NCBI GenBank assembly: GCA_963932465.1
Contig: OZ010790.1
Coordinates: 98,486,363 to 98,550,362, forward strand
Direction of reading: 5' to 3'
DNA from: Maratus speciosus
Taxonomy: Eukaryota; Arthropoda; Arachnida; Araneae; Salticidae
Length of the DNA: 64,000 nucleotides
Below the pieces are notes generated by a model. The model saw only the letters and a program-made list of their open reading frames with translations, was not told where the DNA came from and ran no database searches. Shown piece after piece: positions 11,983 to 24,207 of the stretch. The translations under genes were made by a program, and so were the position numbers. Each line of letters starts with the position of its first letter. The stretch's first letter is position 1.

Positions 11983-13262
11983 TTTAAATATGGGTTTTTT
12001 ATGCAGTCTTCCGGTAAATATTATTTATTGAACATAAAAATTTTAAAGTGGCGGCTGTGTGAATTCCGGGGTGAAAGAGTGGGCCCACGGGGGGGAGAGG
12101 GGGAGCAATTTTCAAACTTTTTTTGGACCAGTCATGTGATATGTCATCGGTAAGCTCTCGTATGACTCTTTCATATTATGAGACTTTCTTCCCCCCCTCC
12201 CCAATTTGGCCCCCACTGCGAGGGTAGTTTTTTCCGCTCTTATCATTTTAGATCGGATTTTTTATGGAGCCCTCCGCTAAATATTATTTATAATATATGA
12301 AATTTCAGGACACTTTTCCAAATTTAGCCAAGACCCCTCATGTGACATATCGTTAGAAAGGTTTGTGACTCTATGCACTTCCGGTGGCCGCCCCCCCACT
12401 TTGCCCCCCCGGAGGACACTTTTCCAAATTTAGTCAGTACCCCTCTTATGAGATATCGTTGAAAAGGTCTGTGACTACTTATTGATGTTATGCACTTCCG
12501 GTGACAGTCCCCCCACTCTTTGCCCCCCCCCTGGGGGGCACTTTTTCAAATTTAGTCAAGACACCTCGTGTGAGATATCGTTGGAAAGGTCTGTGACTAC
12601 TTATTGATGTTATGTACCTACGGTGTCCCCACCACCACTTTGCCCCCCCCCCCCGGGGGGCACTTTTCCAAATTTAGCCAAGACCCCTCATGTGAGATAT
12701 CGTTGGAAAGGTCTGTGACTATTTATTGATGTTATGCACCTCCGGTGACAGTCTCCCCCAATTTGCCCCTCCCGGGGGACACTTTTTCAAATTTAACCAA
12801 GACCCCTCATGTGAGATATCGTTGGTAAGGTCTGTGACTACTTATTGATGTTATGCTCCTCCGGTGTCCATCCCCCCCCATTTTGACCACCCCCGGGGGG
12901 ACACTTTTCCAAATTTAGCCAAGACCCCACATGTGAGATATCGTTGGAAAGGTCTGTGACTACTTATTGATGTAATGCACCTCCGGTGACCGCCCCCCCC
13001 CACTTTTCCCCCACGGGGGTGTTTTTCTAAATTTAGCCGAGACCCCTCATGTGACATATTGTTGGAAAGGCTTATGACCACTTACTCATGTTATCCACCT
13101 CCCGCACCCCTCCCCCCCCACGGGGAGGGCATTTTTATAAATTCAGATCCAGACTTCTCATGTGACATATGGTTGGAAAGGCCTAAAGACCTGTGACGAC
13201 TTAATCATATTATGCAGCTGCTGTGCCCCTCCGCTCGCTTTTACCCCTCCCCCAAGAGATCT
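11983..13262 (+). repeat. Right-arm satellite, ~120-bp units
   Basis: Units start with cacttttccaaattta near 12311, 12417, 12540, 12661, 12780, 12902 and 13021, a spacing of 106-123 bp. Each holds 'agacccctcatgtgagatat', 'cgttggaaaggtctgtgact', 'acttattgatgttatg' and a C run followed by a G run. The first 300 bp carry the longer 'tattatttattgaac' module also seen at 7270 and 4450. Its orientation is opposite to the left arm at 3690-4790. Confidence 0.85.
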
Positions 13263-13638
13263 GGTCCGACGTTCATTCGTTTCGATATTATATTTTTTAC
13301 AAGATTTTGTAGTGCGTGCACACCACACCCGCCTGCTATCATATATCAGTGCCATATATAGCGGGTAACCTGTTCGTGATTTCACATTACAAGATTACGT
13401 ATAAATTAGGTGCCCCAATTAAAGGAGGGGCCCGCTAGCGGTCGAAGTCACCTAGTCTTTATTAACATCAACTCATTCCAGTTCACCCGCAGACTATTCT
13501 TGATAAATGTATGACGTATATAATACATAATATATGATTTATAAAAGAAATTTGCAAACTGTAGTCATCGAGAAAAAATTTATACAATCGAGAAAATCGA
13601 GAAAAACATTTCGTTATCGCCCATCACTAATGTATATA

Positions 13639-14524
13639 CAGTATAACATCTTTAATCCGGAAACTTCTGTAATCCGGACATTGCGGCCCGCTTATTCCTT
13701 TTTATTTTCAATTAAAGATCATAGATGGCGCCATAGCACATATATGAATGAATTTAAAAAAATGATTAAGAAAAATGAAAAAAACTTTCTAGTTTACTAC
13801 TGTTTTTTTTTCTTTCAAATTTTAAAATTGTGAGAACTTTCTGAATTACATATGTAATTAAAATACAGATGCCTTTTTTTAATATTAAGTTGTAAAAAAT
13901 CTAAAGATACAAAGATGGCGTCAAAACATCGCAAAATCGGATTTTATTTTTATTATTTCTTTTAAGTTTTTAATTTGGGACTTACTTCGATATTTGTAAG
14001 TACTATATATTTAATTTCTTATAACATTAGAAATAAATATCACTATTTTAAATATGTTAATGTAATTATAAAGTTAATTTTTAAATTAATTGTAAGTTTT
14101 ATTTAAATTTCTCCTTATAAATTTTTTTGTTCTTAGGAAAATTTTTAATATTTTTATGATATCTCTGTTATTCTTGTTATTTGTATTATTTAATGAATAT
14201 TTATAAATAAGAAATCGTAATTAAAAAAAAAATTGTATAGTTACTGCCTTTTGTATTATACAACAGATGGCGACACTGCATAAAATTTACATTATTATTC
14301 TTAAAATATATGTTCTTTTGAGCATTTTGAATTGATTTTTCTCAATGTTTTCAATTATTTTCAATTATCAAGCTCCTTGCATTTTTGTATTGCCATATTA
14401 ATGAGAGGTATTGTATTATTATTTATCTAAATCCATTCTAGTTTCAAAACTTCTGTATTCTGGAATTTTCTATAATCCGGAATCGCCGTAATCGCGACGA
14501 TTCCGGATTAAAGAAGTTATACTG
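13639..14524. mobile_element. Pogo/Tigger-type MITE, 886 bp
   Basis: The left end CAGTATAACATCTTTAATCC and the inverted right end (…ggattaaagaagttatactg) match, with TA on both sides (13637-13638 and 14525-14526). CAGTATAAC…TCCGGA ends and a TA duplication are typical of pogo-like elements of the Tc1/mariner superfamily. The interior is AT-rich without a transposase. It lies immediately next to the right TSD of the 10.5-kb hAT-like block, so it inserted after that block or into its flank. Confidence 0.8.
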
Positions 14525-14713
14525 TAATACAAAATATAATTTTTAAAAAAAATACATTAAGTAAATATTATCGTACTTTAAAATTATACAAAATAACATT
14601 TAGCCCATACACAGTAAAAATGCTATTGAAAATATATATATACATCAATAACAATTAAAAATAAGGATAATTAATAAAATTTGTTCTCTTTATATTTCGA
14701 TTTTATTTCCTTC

Positions 14714-17128
14714 TAATTGCCGAAACGTCAGTGAAGGCTTACTGTGGAGACACGAAAAGTTTTGGTTTCCGTTAGTCTGTCTGTCTGTTCCGCGATAACT
14801 GCCGCAAAAAGCATCCGATCGGCTTGAAATTCCCTGGGCATGTTGATGAGCTCCCCGGATTTAGCTGTATAGTTTTGGGTTAAATTTGGTTCATTCGTTC
14901 GGAATATACAGAACATTTTATTTTGTGATATAATGCTTTTCTATGGGAAGTCAGACGATTTTCAAATTTTCATTTGTTGAAAGAAATCGCTCATATGAAT
15001 AATAGATTTAAATGGTAAATTTTGGATGCTGAAATTTTTAAATAAAAGTATTAAATTATTCTTATTAGTTTGCAATTTTGTCAAAACATTTGTCAGAGCT
15101 TTTAAATTAGGTGTATAACTTATGATAGAATTTTATACATGTGTTCGAATAATATAAAACATTTTATTTTATGAATTTACTTATATTTCATTTTTTGTTT
15201 TAACCGTTGCGTAGCAACAGCATCTCATCTAAAAATATCATAAATGTGAAAGTATGTATGGTTTTTTGAAGTCAAATCAAAGCAAAAGGAATGAATTAAT
15301 GAATGCCTTTGTATAGATATTTGCATAGATTTATTTAAACGCAGAAATGAAAATAGTATTTATATACTATATAGAATAATATTTTCATTTACTTATTCAA
15401 CTATTTGATTATAAATGAAAAAGTTCGTTATTTTCATACAGAATAAACTGACATTATTCTGTTAAATTTTATAAACTTTATTGTTGCCAAAAAAAAAAAA
15501 AAATGAATAACAATTTCTCCCAAAGAGTTAATTTTAATTTGTAAGATTTTCACGTGCAAAAGAAAAATGGAATAAGCAAATAAAAAATAAAAAAAAAGGA
15601 TATATACGGCAGGAATGAATACATATAAACATTTCACACCAAATACCACCTAAAATAGTTTTTGTAGCAGTATTTTCCCAGCACTACGAAGAAAGATTCC
15701 TCGATTTACACGATTTTACTTGGCCTTCCTTTTCTCATTCTTTGCGATTTCATTTTCGCAATTGCGTGCATTAATTGGCACAAAATTTTACATTTTTATG
15801 ACTGAGATATATGTAAGGCCATACAAATAAGAAATTCCGTATTGTCTCCTATAAAATGTGATAAAGTGTTGGTTAATCATATATGTTTTTATTAAGAGGA
15901 GCAGAGCTGCCAAGCCTCCGGCGTTCTGGATACCAGTATTTTAATACAGAAAATGTTACTTTATTTAATTGAAACATTTGCGCGATTTAAAAGAACATTT
16001 TCTCTAAGATAATAGTGATGTGCAAAAAGCTTGAGACTTGGTATGTCTGGTGGGGAGTGAAATGTTTTACTTAATGCATTTATCTCTATTTTAATGCTAC
16101 GTGAACAACGTCCGTGTAACAGCTTGTAGAGTGTAAAATAAATTAAATTATTAAAATAATCCTTATTACGAAAAATGAAACAAAGTCCGGCTAAGGGAAA
16201 TGAAATGTTAGTTAACCTTTCGTAATTTGACCTGAACATAGGTTTGCGTCAAATTTCAACGGTATTTGTAACATTAAAAAGCAGAAAAACCAACCTTTTT
16301 AATATTGTTGCACAAAGGCTTTATTTGCTATTTTTAGGTATTTGTAACATCACGATTTTAAATTAAATGTAGATACTATTAAAAGAAAATCACAAAAAAT
16401 ACTTAAAGGTGCCAAATCATGTTTATCTATTTAACGATGATGAATTATTAACTGTTAGGTTTAGAAGCCCCCCTACTTTAGGGTGATTTTAGTAAGTTAA
16501 TGCTATCGAGTACATTTTTTTATATTTAGATTAGATCTTAGATATAAATATTGCAGAATGGTAATCAAAATTATTTTTTTATAAACAAAATTTATAAAGG
16601 TATTAGATTTCTAAATTAGATGTTTCAGTTTACATTTCCAAAAGTACTTTATCCATTAGATACAGGTATTTGTGGTTAGCAGGCAAGTAAATACTGCTGT
16701 ATGGATATTAGGATAACGTAAAATGCTTGACCGAATTATTGCTTATCCTTATAAATCGCAGTGTAAAAAGAAATCTAAGATATAGGGTAATCATTAACTC
16801 AATCAGTAGAAAATTACAAATGCAAAATAAATTACACAACGGGGGGTTCAGGGGGGCAGAGTCCCCCTGAAGAAATTTGCTTTATTATATAAAAATTACT
16901 AGAATAAGTAGCTCGTGAGAATTTCAGAATATCCTTACATAACAACGTGTTTAATTTAACGCTTTTAATGTCTGAAACCATCGAAATATTTTTTTCCTTT
17001 TATAAATGTTTGTGTAATTTATATAGTTTAAATTTTGTTTTTGTAGAAAGATTAATATTACGCAAAGTTTGATAAAAACAATGAGTTGCAGAGATGACGT
17101 TGAGGCTCTTCATCTGCAGATTTACTAG
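14714..17128 (+). mobile_element. CTAG-ending, microsatellite-bearing element (copy 1), Helitron/Helentron-like
   Basis: It begins near taattgccgaaacgtcagtg, has a (GTCT)n tract at about 14775-14790, 'gcgataactgccgcaaaaag', 'gcgtagcaac' near 15210, a G-rich hairpin 'ggttcagggggg..cccccctgaa' near 16840, and ends 'gatgacgttgaggctc…gatttactag' followed by T. A shorter inverted copy sits at 50380-52298. A 3' CTAG before T and an internal microsatellite are known features of Helitron/Helentron-derived non-autonomous elements. There is no coding capacity. About 500 bp here are absent from the other copy, so an extra insertion is likely within 15800-16700. Confidence 0.65.
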
Positions 17129-17199
17129 TTTTATGTTTTACCTACTTGGTGCTTATTAAAGCACTGGATGCATCACCAAGTTCATATATTCTACCATTT

Positions 17200-17860
17200 G
17201 TAGTATTGATGTCACATGCACAAAGGATATGACTGAAAGGCACAATACAGCTGTCATTTTCTGTCTAATAATACAAAGGTGATGGGCCATTGTGGATGCA
17301 TGAATTTAACAGTTGCATCTCCTTCTTTTTTGTGGACTTTTGACACTAAGCCTATACACCAATTCAATTCATACACAATAAGTTTTAAGAGATACAATAT
17401 CCAAAGTCTCTATTCCTATCAAAAGATGAACAAACAGAAAAATTTTCATCAGTATTTATTCTTTTTCCACTTATTAATAAGTTTTCTGTAGATCCATAAT
17501 AATGCATACTGCATGTTCCAGGAATTGTCGCAGTAGCAACTAGCAAGTTGCATCCGATGAGACATGTTGCTGCGCAGTTTTAACATGTCACTTTTTGTGA
17601 TGATAAAAAATGTTATACCATCAATGTTTTGTCTGCAATATTCATACATCATAGACACATTTGCAATTTGATCATGCAACAGCCTTTGTCACAAGTCTTT
17701 TAACAGTCCCCCCACCCCATCACAAACAGATTTTCCATGACTTGTAGCAAAAAAGTTCCATTTTGCTTTTATTCCACCAAGATCATGTTCATGGGTTCAA
17801 AAATGTTTTTTAATTTTAATATTAGGCAGCAGAGCCACCAGTAAAATACTCTACATTTGT
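17200..17860 (-). pseudogene. Decayed fragment of an unnamed repeat-associated gene family
   Basis: On the minus strand, three reading frames in succession give a plausible protein: KWNFFATSHGKSVCDGVGG (ending near 17700), then LHDQIANVSMMYEYCRQN…FFIITKSDMLKLR (17449-17679), then, after a frameshift, a C-terminal part with CIGLVSKVHKKEGDATVKFM (about 17280-17360). At least two frameshifts and one stop interrupt it. The FFATSHGKxxxDGxGG pattern is one I associate with multi-copy arthropod and cnidarian proteins of unknown role, but I cannot name the family. It sits between the CTAG element and the hAT-like element. Confidence 0.4.
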
Positions 17861-18320
17861 AGTTAAGATATGGGTTATTCTCTGCAATAGTGCAAAAAGT
17901 GCTTCCCAGCCATATAAATGCTCTTAATTTTATTACATTTTTATTTATTTTTATTTTTATTAGAAGATCTAAACATAGTTTATTAGGGACAGAAAGTAAA
18001 ATTTAAAAATAAATAAATTTAGTATTTAAAAATATAATATATATCATGCAAACATCATTCCCTCACCTTTCCCCCACCTGTACTACCATATTTTATTGCC
18101 TATTTCTTTCCATCCAGAAATAAAAATAATTAAAAATACCCTAAGCAAAATAAAGTTCTTATTTGATACATTACAAAAAATAATAAAAATATTAATTTTT
18201 ACTATTATTATATAGTCTACTCAATCAATTATATGTTTCCCCATGTTAGACCATCATTCCCTCACACATTGCTATTATCTCAAATATCTACCACTAATGA
18301 GCAGTAGCAGTCTAGCATCC
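17861..18320. repeat. Non-coding stretch with cattccctcac motifs, left part
   Basis: The motif cattccctcac occurs near 18055 and 18248, and again beyond the hAT-like insertion near 21438, 21594 and 21609. The sequence on the two sides therefore belonged to one element or locus before the insertion at 18321. The rest is AT-rich and carries no gene. Confidence 0.45.
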
Positions 18321-21300
18321 TTCACAGACAGCGTTCTCATATCTAGGGGAAAATCCCTAGATCTAGGGAAATTGAAGCCTATCTAGGGATTTAGGGAATT
18401 CCTTCTTATTTCTAGGGAATTTTTAGAAGACTGGCTATATTTTCTTAAAATCTAGGGAAAAAAAGGATTTTTGTTAGACTTCTGTGTTTTTCTGGCAATG
18501 AACATGAGAAAGTGAAGTAAAGGGATGGGCAGTGGGGAGAAATTGTCCTCAAGCAATTCTTTGGTTAACACTACAGAGGTTGGGGGGAGGAATTTATGGT
18601 CGGAACTGGTCTCGGATCTCCCTTTCGTTTCTCGGTACAGGGATCCTAGATGGATAATAAATGATTATCACCTGGATCAACAGTTGTTAATTACTCCAGA
18701 TGCGAACACTATTTATTTTTTGCAGATTTCAACATCTGGATTTGAATCCCTAAAAGCTTTTTTTAATGAAACTGTCTCTGAGGTCGTTCGTTTAGAAGGG
18801 GAAGTGGGGCGGGGGTTACTGCTGGTTTTTCTTTCTTTTCTTCTATCAAGTAAAACCAAATAAAGAAATCACCAATCTGATTTCCTTTTGTCAAAAAACC
18901 GTGTATTATGTGCATATGGAGACTTCGCTATAATTATACCATAGTGAAGTAAAGTACTATGCATAATGTATTAAAACAGAAGAATGTTAGATGAAAATAT
19001 CAGATCCTCTAAAGAAATTGTATTCTACCTCTTTTAAGTATTAGCCATAACAATAGCGAGCATTTCTTCCAAATAACATGAAATACAAGAAAATTAAATG
19101 AATATTTTATTTCAGATTTTCTTTCTTTTTTTTTTTTTTTTGGGGGGGGGGGGGGGACTTATTCACGGATTCATTTTTATAGATAAAAGCATACAATTGG
19201 CAGGCATGACCATTGAAATGATTTTGGATCTAATAGCATTTTTCAGTTTTCGATACATGTGTTGCATCTTCAGTTGTAAGCGATTGCTGTCTCATGACGG
19301 CATTTCTCCTTTATAAATACGAGTTGCAACCCGTCGAAATTCGACGTACTAAAATGTTTGAAGGGATCTGTCAGATCGAAATTATAATAAACCTACAAAA
19401 ATAATTGCAACAAAAAAAATCATCTTACATTGGTTGTCTAACTCTTAAAACAGATAATATTTTAAACCCAAAATTACCAAAATATTATTTCTACAAACTT
19501 CAACTGCTTAAATTATTGAAAAATTAAACTGTATTAGATTACGTAATCAAGATGAGTAAAATTATGATGAAGTTATCGATGGAACTCTTATGTTTGTTTT
19601 TACGGGATGAAAAATCAGTAAAAAGGATTTCGCTTTGTCACATCATAAAATTTTCCCCCATAAAATCTAAACTGTACGTTATTTTCACATTCTCGTAATT
19701 TACATACGCACCACTCAAATTCACAATTTGAAAGTATTTTAATGCGCAAAAGAATAGATTATTAATGAATGCATTTCCAAAGTTAAAGTCACGTTTGTCC
19801 GATACAACTTTTCATGTGAACATTCGCACAAACCTTAAGTTCTAATCTTAGTACCCGCGAAAAAAAAATTCAGAAATTTGACTTTAGGTGTCATAGTATT
19901 CGCCATTTATAGTATTAGTCAAATATTTAGTTTTATCAAAAAAAAAATAAATAAATAAATAAAAAAAAATGATCGTTTTGTTTTAAATATATCATTTTTA
20001 CTCAATGAATCATTTTGCCGAACGCCTCAAACTCATTTATCAGCGTAATGTAAAAATATTAAAATGTAGCATTTATGAAGAAGAATGCGTGTTTTATTTA
20101 ATGTCTGACATCATTTTCTGTTCAAAAATTATAAAAAAGTTACTTTTATTTGTAATGTGAAAATGGCATCAATAAGGATATAATGAATAAAAATAATAAA
20201 CCATGAATATTTTCCCTTTACTTTCAATATAAATGGAGTACTTCAGTTGCCACAATTACAAAATTTGTATTAAAAACTACAAAAAAATTAATATCTCAAA
20301 AACAAATTGAGATACAGCTTTCAAACAAATAGTATTTAAAAGAGAATTTTTTTCCTTATACGATGGTGTAAAAAGTTAAAATGTGTGATGCATAGAAGTT
20401 TAAAAATTTGCAGTAGAGAAAATGCAAAACCAAAATTTTATTTCAAATTTCAAAGTGTTGCCATTCGCAAAATGACGTATGCGTTACGCACAGATATGTT
20501 TGTCCTTTATAATATAGATGGTTCAAAACGCCAGCTTTGACGGTACTCTTTTAAAGCACTCTTTATCTTTTATAGAAATGGAACGCTATTCAAGGTTTCG
20601 CTTTTCATTCATTTCCTGGTTTTTTAGAACACTGCCTGTCAATTTTATGCGTTTACGAATGAAATGAATTGAGATAAAAACTTATGCACAATTTTTACTA
20701 ATTAATTTTGTGTTTTCATGCATTAATTTGGGACATCTAAAGTTATATCTATATCTGAACATACAAAATAATAATGCAATAATATGAACACCTGAAAACT
20801 TCAAAAACTATAGAAATAGAACTTGAATATTTGTCAAGCAACTGTTATATTTCCTTTTGTTTGACCACTCACAGGAGATTTTAGAATAGTAATTTGATAT
20901 AAAATATATGTACATGAATATCAAATAATAAAAATTATAGTAATAATAATCAAAGCTGTAATGTATGTTATTTCGTGATTGCAACGATTTTCTCAAAAAC
21001 CAAATGTAAAGAGTATATTTAATCAAAGTTACTTGTTTTTAAATAAATATAAATTTATATTCTAAACAGTAGTTTTGAAAAAAATATATAGCAAGATTTT
21101 GTCGTCCCAAACAAAATCAGTTTGTTTTTGTTTTTCTATAACATGAATACTCCCCGGTGTTTATGAATCTCATATGTGAATGTGATTCAGGCTGTTACAA
21201 CCAACCAAAATGCAGAACTTCTTCCATGTCACGTGACTTTAGAATCTAGGGAAATCTAGGGAATTTTTACTCCGTAGTCTAGGGAAAAAAGTAAAATCTA

Positions 21301-21321
21301 TCTGAGAACGCTGTTCACAGA
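18321..21321. mobile_element. hAT-like element with perfect 8-bp TSD (element 18329-21313)
   Basis: The duplication ttcacaga is identical at 18321-18328 and 21314-21321. The ends are inverted CAGCGTTCTCA (18329) and TGAGAACGCTG (ending 21313), which fits the CANNG ends and 8-bp duplications of hAT elements. Subterminal 'ctagggaa' repeats occur on both sides (18340-18460 and 21245-21290). An open frame of 112 codons at 18525-18863 has no recognisable domain, and I do not call it a gene. A G14 run is at 19141-19156. A 230-bp segment at 20190-20420 recurs inverted at 53225-53450. No transposase is visible, so the element is non-autonomous. Confidence 0.85.
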
Positions 21322-21824
21322 GAAGAAGCTATTTTGAACACTTGTCAGTCCAGCAACAGAAATTGGTGGTGTAAGATTTTGTTAATTTTACAGAATTTTT
21401 TTTAGTCAGTATATCCGGAAGCGTTTTTATTAGCAGTCATTCCCTCACACAGAATATTAATTTTTTTGTAAATATCAAAAATTTTAATTTTATCATACAT
21501 TATATATTTAGTGTTTCTCTTAAAGGAAACAGTTTGGATTTCTTCATAATTTTGCATTTTCCCCCTACAACTAGTAAAAATGTCTTATTTCATCATTCCC
21601 TCACTTGTCATTCCCTCACATTTTTTATTTTATTTTTTCCACAAATTTTTATTTTATTTTTTTTGTTAAGTCAAATTTTTAAAACAATTTCTGTTGCTAT
21701 TAAAATTTTCAATAATTGACTGATTTCTTACCATTTATCTAATTTTTATGAAAATTTACATATGCATCATTCAAGTCGGACTGCTGGCCAAATTTGCAAG
21801 TATTGTAGAGAACAACCCATATGC
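21322..21824. repeat. Continuation of the cattccctcac region, right part
   Basis: It repeats cattccctcac at about 21438, 21594 and 21609, in T-rich DNA. The 61-codon frame at 21534-21719 is phenylalanine/leucine-rich translation of T runs and is not supported as a gene. Confidence 0.4.
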
Positions 21825-22260
21825 TTATGCAATTAGATGAAAATCGAAGGGGGAACAATGGGGGAAATTGGCCATTGAAATTACACTTTTTTTTAATTAA
21901 AAAAATGGCAAAAAGTCATTTTCTGACAGCATTTTAAAGGAATAAATTGCACAAAAATCTGCTTAGATGAAAGTTTACTTTATTCTGAACAGAACAAAAA
22001 AAATTTGAAAGTTCTAGCTTAAACCTGAAAGAAGTTATAGGCCTTTATGTTGTCACATGTGCCATTCAAAATGGCGGCAAATCGGCCATCTTGGAAGACG
22101 TTTAAAAGCTCATATCTGACAAACCGTTTGATCAATTTCAATATGATTGACATTTTTGGAATCAGCATTAAAAACAATGCAAATTCACTGAATTTTATCA
22201 AAATTGGTGATGGGGGTGCCATGGCCTGGGTGATTTGACATGGAATGACCCATTGGCAAA
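21825..22260 (-). repeat. Dispersed repeat starting tgggtcattccatgtcaaat (copy 2)
   Basis: This is the inverted copy of 2281-2730 with the same landmarks in reverse order, ending 'atttgacatggaatgaccca'. The frames at 22019-22379 arise from the repeat. Confidence 0.75.
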
Positions 22261-24207
22261 ATGCACCCTGCCTTAAAAAAAAAACAGTTAAATTCACCTG
22301 TAGTTGTAGCCAGAGATTTCTCGAAGAAAACTTCCCCATTCAACAGTATTTCTAAATTCATGTGCCCAAGATCATGCAAAAATAATAGAACTTTATTTCT
22401 TTAGAAAAAAAAAAAAGGATATTATTAAAACATGTTGTTATTTAATTGTATTTTTCAATTTGTAATTCATAAAATTATTAAAAATTAAGTACACTTTATT
22501 TATCATACTAAAAATTATTCTGTTTTTTTTTTTATATCATTATTAAACACATTACTAATATATTTCCTCATGAAATAGTGCCCTTTTTTGGAACTATTAT
22601 CCTACCCCTTTTCCTTTCTAAAATGAATACATTATTAATTATCATTTTAATAATTAAAGTTTAAAAATATATAATATGTTCCTAATTAGAGAGTTACTTG
22701 TTTAATAGTTACTAATTTGAAGTTGTGTTAACTATTTAATATTAAATGCAGTTATTAATAATTTTAATAAATGTTAAATATCACTAGTATTTAATAAATT
22801 TTTACACATTAAAATATTAATGGTTATAACATTATTGTATGATACTAACTAATCAAACTACTAATTTTCTGTTTTTATAATTTCTGTAATTACTCTGATA
22901 ATTATAATTTTGTTAACTAAAGTGTAAAAACATAGGTTATGTTAGCAACTAGTGTTTTAATTGTTTTGGAAACCTAAAACTCTTGGCAGCTAATTCAGGA
23001 TTTGAATGCTGGGAAAAAAATCATAAAAATCCGATTTTTTTTTTTTTTTAAATCATGATTCTTTTTACACCCTAATATTCCCCCACCCTTACATATTACG
23101 ATTATACTTTTAGATTTTTTTTTTTTTTCAATGAGAAGATTAAAGATACGATAAAAAATGCACGGCAATTTCAGTTGTTCAGTCAGAAAAAATACATTCT
23201 TAAAAAATAGTTTAAAGTAATAAGCACGGAAAGCGAAATACTATTTTGCGCCCTTCGATGATTGAAATCGTTGTAGATGCCGAAATTGTTAATTTCGAAT
23301 GATAAAGATTCTTCAATAATAATAAACAACGTACTGTTTTTCTCCTATAGTAAAGATTTCAAAGTAGTAAAAATTAAGTCCTTAAATATATTTCGGCTAT
23401 AATAACATTTTAATAATGATTTTAATATGAAAACTAAAAAAATTCCAACACCAACGTCACTATCAAAGCAAAGCAAAACAATTATGAATGCTGCCAATTT
23501 CTGAATTTTAAAGCAACTGCAAAATTTGGAATCCAGTGAGTAGCAAAGAGTGTGTTCAGAAGTGCAGTTCGCGCAGTGCACGCGCTCAGAAGTTTTTGCC
23601 ATGGAGTAGGTCTTATCGAAGAAAGGAATTGGTAATTCAAGGGCTCGATAGCGCCATTTCGTGGAGAAAATATGTAACTTCTCGCTTCAGGATAGCGCAG
23701 TGCAAGCGTATTGCATTACACGTATTTTAAATTTGTTAAGAATGATTATTCTTTTACACAATTTCAGATTTCCTGTGACATTTGTGTTCTGTCTTATATG
23801 ACAAAGTAAAAATCATCCGAATTTGAATATCTAAAACTTTCAAATGCATTTACAATAAAGAATTATTTCAATGGTACTTTAGCATTAGTTAAAGGGAAAT
23901 TAAAGGGACGATTTTCCTGTACCGAAGGCTGCGAGCAGCGCCTCTATAGGCCGTTTTAATTCCCAATTTTAAAATAATTCAATTATTTCATTATTTTTAT
24001 GGTTCAAAACAGGTAAAACTAACGGCTATATTTCTTTATCCTTCCAAAAAATTATTTTCGTAACAGAAATACATGCCTATGTTCACTCAGATAAAATCCA
24101 AAATATTCGGGAAAAGCATCACGTGACCTACTTCATCTACTTTAGCCCGTTCGGCGTTTAAAATTTCACAACCAACCCCACCCAAACTACTCAGAAATTT
24201 TTTTTAT
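22261..24207. other. AT-rich non-coding stretch
   Basis: The stretch 22400-23520 has A/T runs and many TTAA/ATTA words with no coding signal. From 23530 to 23720 GC content rises ('gttcgcgcagtgcacgcgctc', 'gatagcgccatttcgtgg'), but the frames there are short and overlap on both strands, so I see no supported gene. The last bases are the TSD of the next element. Confidence 0.5.

Larger units (their letters stand above)
3113..13637. mobile_element. 10.5-kb composite block with hAT-type ends and perfect 8-bp TSD (element 3121-13629)
   Basis: The left end at 3121 and the right end at 13629 share the inverted 14-mer TAGTGATGGGCGAT. The 8 bp immediately outside each end are identical (atgtatat at 3113-3120 and 13630-13637). 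hAT elements are known for 8-bp duplications and ends of the form YARNG, which this fits. The 3121 terminus is repeated directly at 3321, exactly 200 bp inside. The arms carry the same satellite in inverted orientation (3690-4790 versus 7255-7537 plus 11983-13260), a Foldback-like layout. No hAT transposase is visible, so the block is non-autonomous and probably a composite of several events. Confidence 0.75.

Noticed and set aside
18525..18863. 112-codon plus-strand frame as a gene
   Set aside because: No domain is recognised, it lies inside a non-autonomous hAT-like element, and its length is possible by chance in this locally GC-richer stretch.
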